A stretch of 64,000 nt of DNA from positions 372,001 to 436,000 of the forward strand of contig NZ_FMAR01000001.1 of NCBI RefSeq assembly GCF_900094705.1. Direction: 5' to 3'. Numbering within the stretch: the stretch's first letter is position 1; every line of letters starts with the position of its first letter. Under the pieces are notes generated by a model. The model did no database searches. It was not told the DNA's origin and worked only from the letters and a program-made list of their open reading frames with translations. Below, piece after piece: positions 63,494-64,000 of the stretch. Both the position numbers and the translations under genes were made by a program. Origin of the DNA: Chitinophaga costaii (GTDB lineage Bacteria; Bacteroidota; Bacteroidia; Chitinophagales; Chitinophagaceae).

Positions 63494-64000
63494 ATGCAGG
63501 CAAACTATAAAATAGCCCCCGTACGTACACCTAACCAGTTCCTGGTAAGGGAAATTTTAGAGCAGGCGCTGGAGCGCTGGTACTGGTTTGTAATTTCCAT
63601 TATGACCATGGCCACCCTTGGATATCTTTATATCAGGGTAACGCCGGCAGAATATCGCGTACATGCTTTAATTATGATCGACAATGCTCCCCGCCCCTCT
63701 TCCCAATTTTCGGCAGCCGATGCCCTTACAGGCATGGATGAACTAGCCACCTCCAATGCTGCAGTAAAAGGCATGTATGTTCTCAAATCGGGTCGGTTGA
63801 TGCAGGAAGTTGTGCAACGGCTTGGCTTGCAAACACAGTATGCTCATACAGGCAGGTTCAGAAATCAAGACCTTTATACGACCAGCCCTGTACGTATACG
63901 CCCTATTACCCAAACGCCCACCCCTGCCGAATTTGACGCACAGACACTTCCCGCCGGAAGAGTGCGTTTGTCAGGGTTTATTGTTAAAGGAAAACCAGTG
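63494..64000 (+). CDS. Wzc/Wzz-like chain-length protein or tyrosine kinase, cut by the window end
   Basis: The first 169 codons of a gene starting at ATG 63494, running off the right edge. The N-terminus has a membrane helix (YWFVISIMTMATLGYLYIRV) and the Wzz-like periplasmic part (TPAEYRVHALIMIDNAPR, KSGRLMQEVVQRLGLQT). In Bacteroidota such proteins usually continue into a C-terminal BY-kinase domain that controls polysaccharide chain length; that part is outside the window. The 4-base gap after the Wza-like gene fits co-transcription. Confidence 0.88.
   Translation, partial: MQANYKIAPVRTPNQFLVREILEQALERWYWFVISIMTMATLGYLYIRVTPAEYRVHALIMIDNAPRPSSQFSAADALTGMDELATSNAAVKGMYVLKSGRLMQEVVQRLGLQTQYAHTGRFRNQDLYTTSPVRIRPITQTPTPAEFDAQTLPAGRVRLSGFIVKGKPV

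Overview
The window looks like chromosomal DNA of a Bacteroidota bacterium, most likely a Chitinophagaceae/Chitinophaga-type member. The reasons are: families typical of the phylum (DUF4421, DUF4249, DUF4954, DUF2851, a TonB-dependent receptor with an STN-like and a carboxypeptidase-regulatory-like N-terminus), promoters of the Bacteroidota form TTTG-N19-TAnnTTTG, few Shine-Dalgarno sites, and many lipoprotein signal peptides. Base composition is roughly balanced. I see no rRNA, tRNA, CRISPR array, insertion sequence or prophage; almost all of the DNA is metabolic or envelope genes in short operons.

Layout. 0.1-6.5 kb: aconitase, a secreted SGNH hydrolase, a DUF4421 protein, a small metallophosphoesterase, formyl-THF deformylase (purU) and an unknown secreted protein. 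6.5-12.5 kb (minus strand): a compact histidine-utilisation operon, MarR regulator-hutH-hutU-hutI-hutG, with an 11-base G tract in the DNA upstream of the regulator. 12.8-22.8 kb: a SET-domain protein, MgtE magnesium transporter, histidine-phosphatase lipoprotein, a dipeptidyl-peptidase-IV-like S9 peptidase, glmS, a large DUF4954 beta-helix-like protein and DNA-3-methyladenine glycosylase I. 22.8-27.3 kb (minus): an overlapping MbnP/MbnH-like pair (a lipoprotein and a di-heme peroxidase), then an SDR dehydrogenase, a lipoprotein and a fumarylacetoacetate-hydrolase-family enzyme. 27.9-33.4 kb (minus): a leucine operon leuC-methyltransferase-leuD-leuB-leuA whose second gene is a trans-aconitate-methyltransferase-like enzyme. 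33.6-41.8 kb: a Bacteroidota helical-repeat protein, an ABC exporter pair, class I ribonucleotide reductase (nrdB-nrdA) and a TrmH-type RNA methylase. 42-51.7 kb: an AsmA-like protein, then a four-gene envelope operon (secreted protein, TonB receptor, DUF4249 lipoprotein, MG2-like protein) preceded by a 500-base leader with palindromes. 52-57.2 kb: an SDR, a small membrane protein, lipA with a beta-barrel-like partner, OsmC and DUF2851. 57.3-60 kb: a SAM-I (S-box) riboswitch with its promoter and terminator controlling a cystathionine gamma-synthase-type enzyme and homoserine dehydrogenase. 60-64 kb: the start of an exopolysaccharide locus (pyruvyl transferase, WecG/TagA transferase, Wza-like export lipoprotein, and a Wzc/Wzz-like protein cut by the window end).

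How the genes work together. The hut operon takes histidine to glutamate plus formamide. The leu operon converts 2-oxoisovalerate to the leucine precursor. The riboswitch ties homoserine and methionine synthesis to SAM level. The right-hand genes build and export a polysaccharide. The best candidates for unusual biology are the MbnP/MbnH-like pair outside a methanobactin cluster, the methyltransferase inside the leu operon, the SET-domain gene, the palindrome-headed TonB/DUF4249/MG2 operon, and several structured intergenic repeats.
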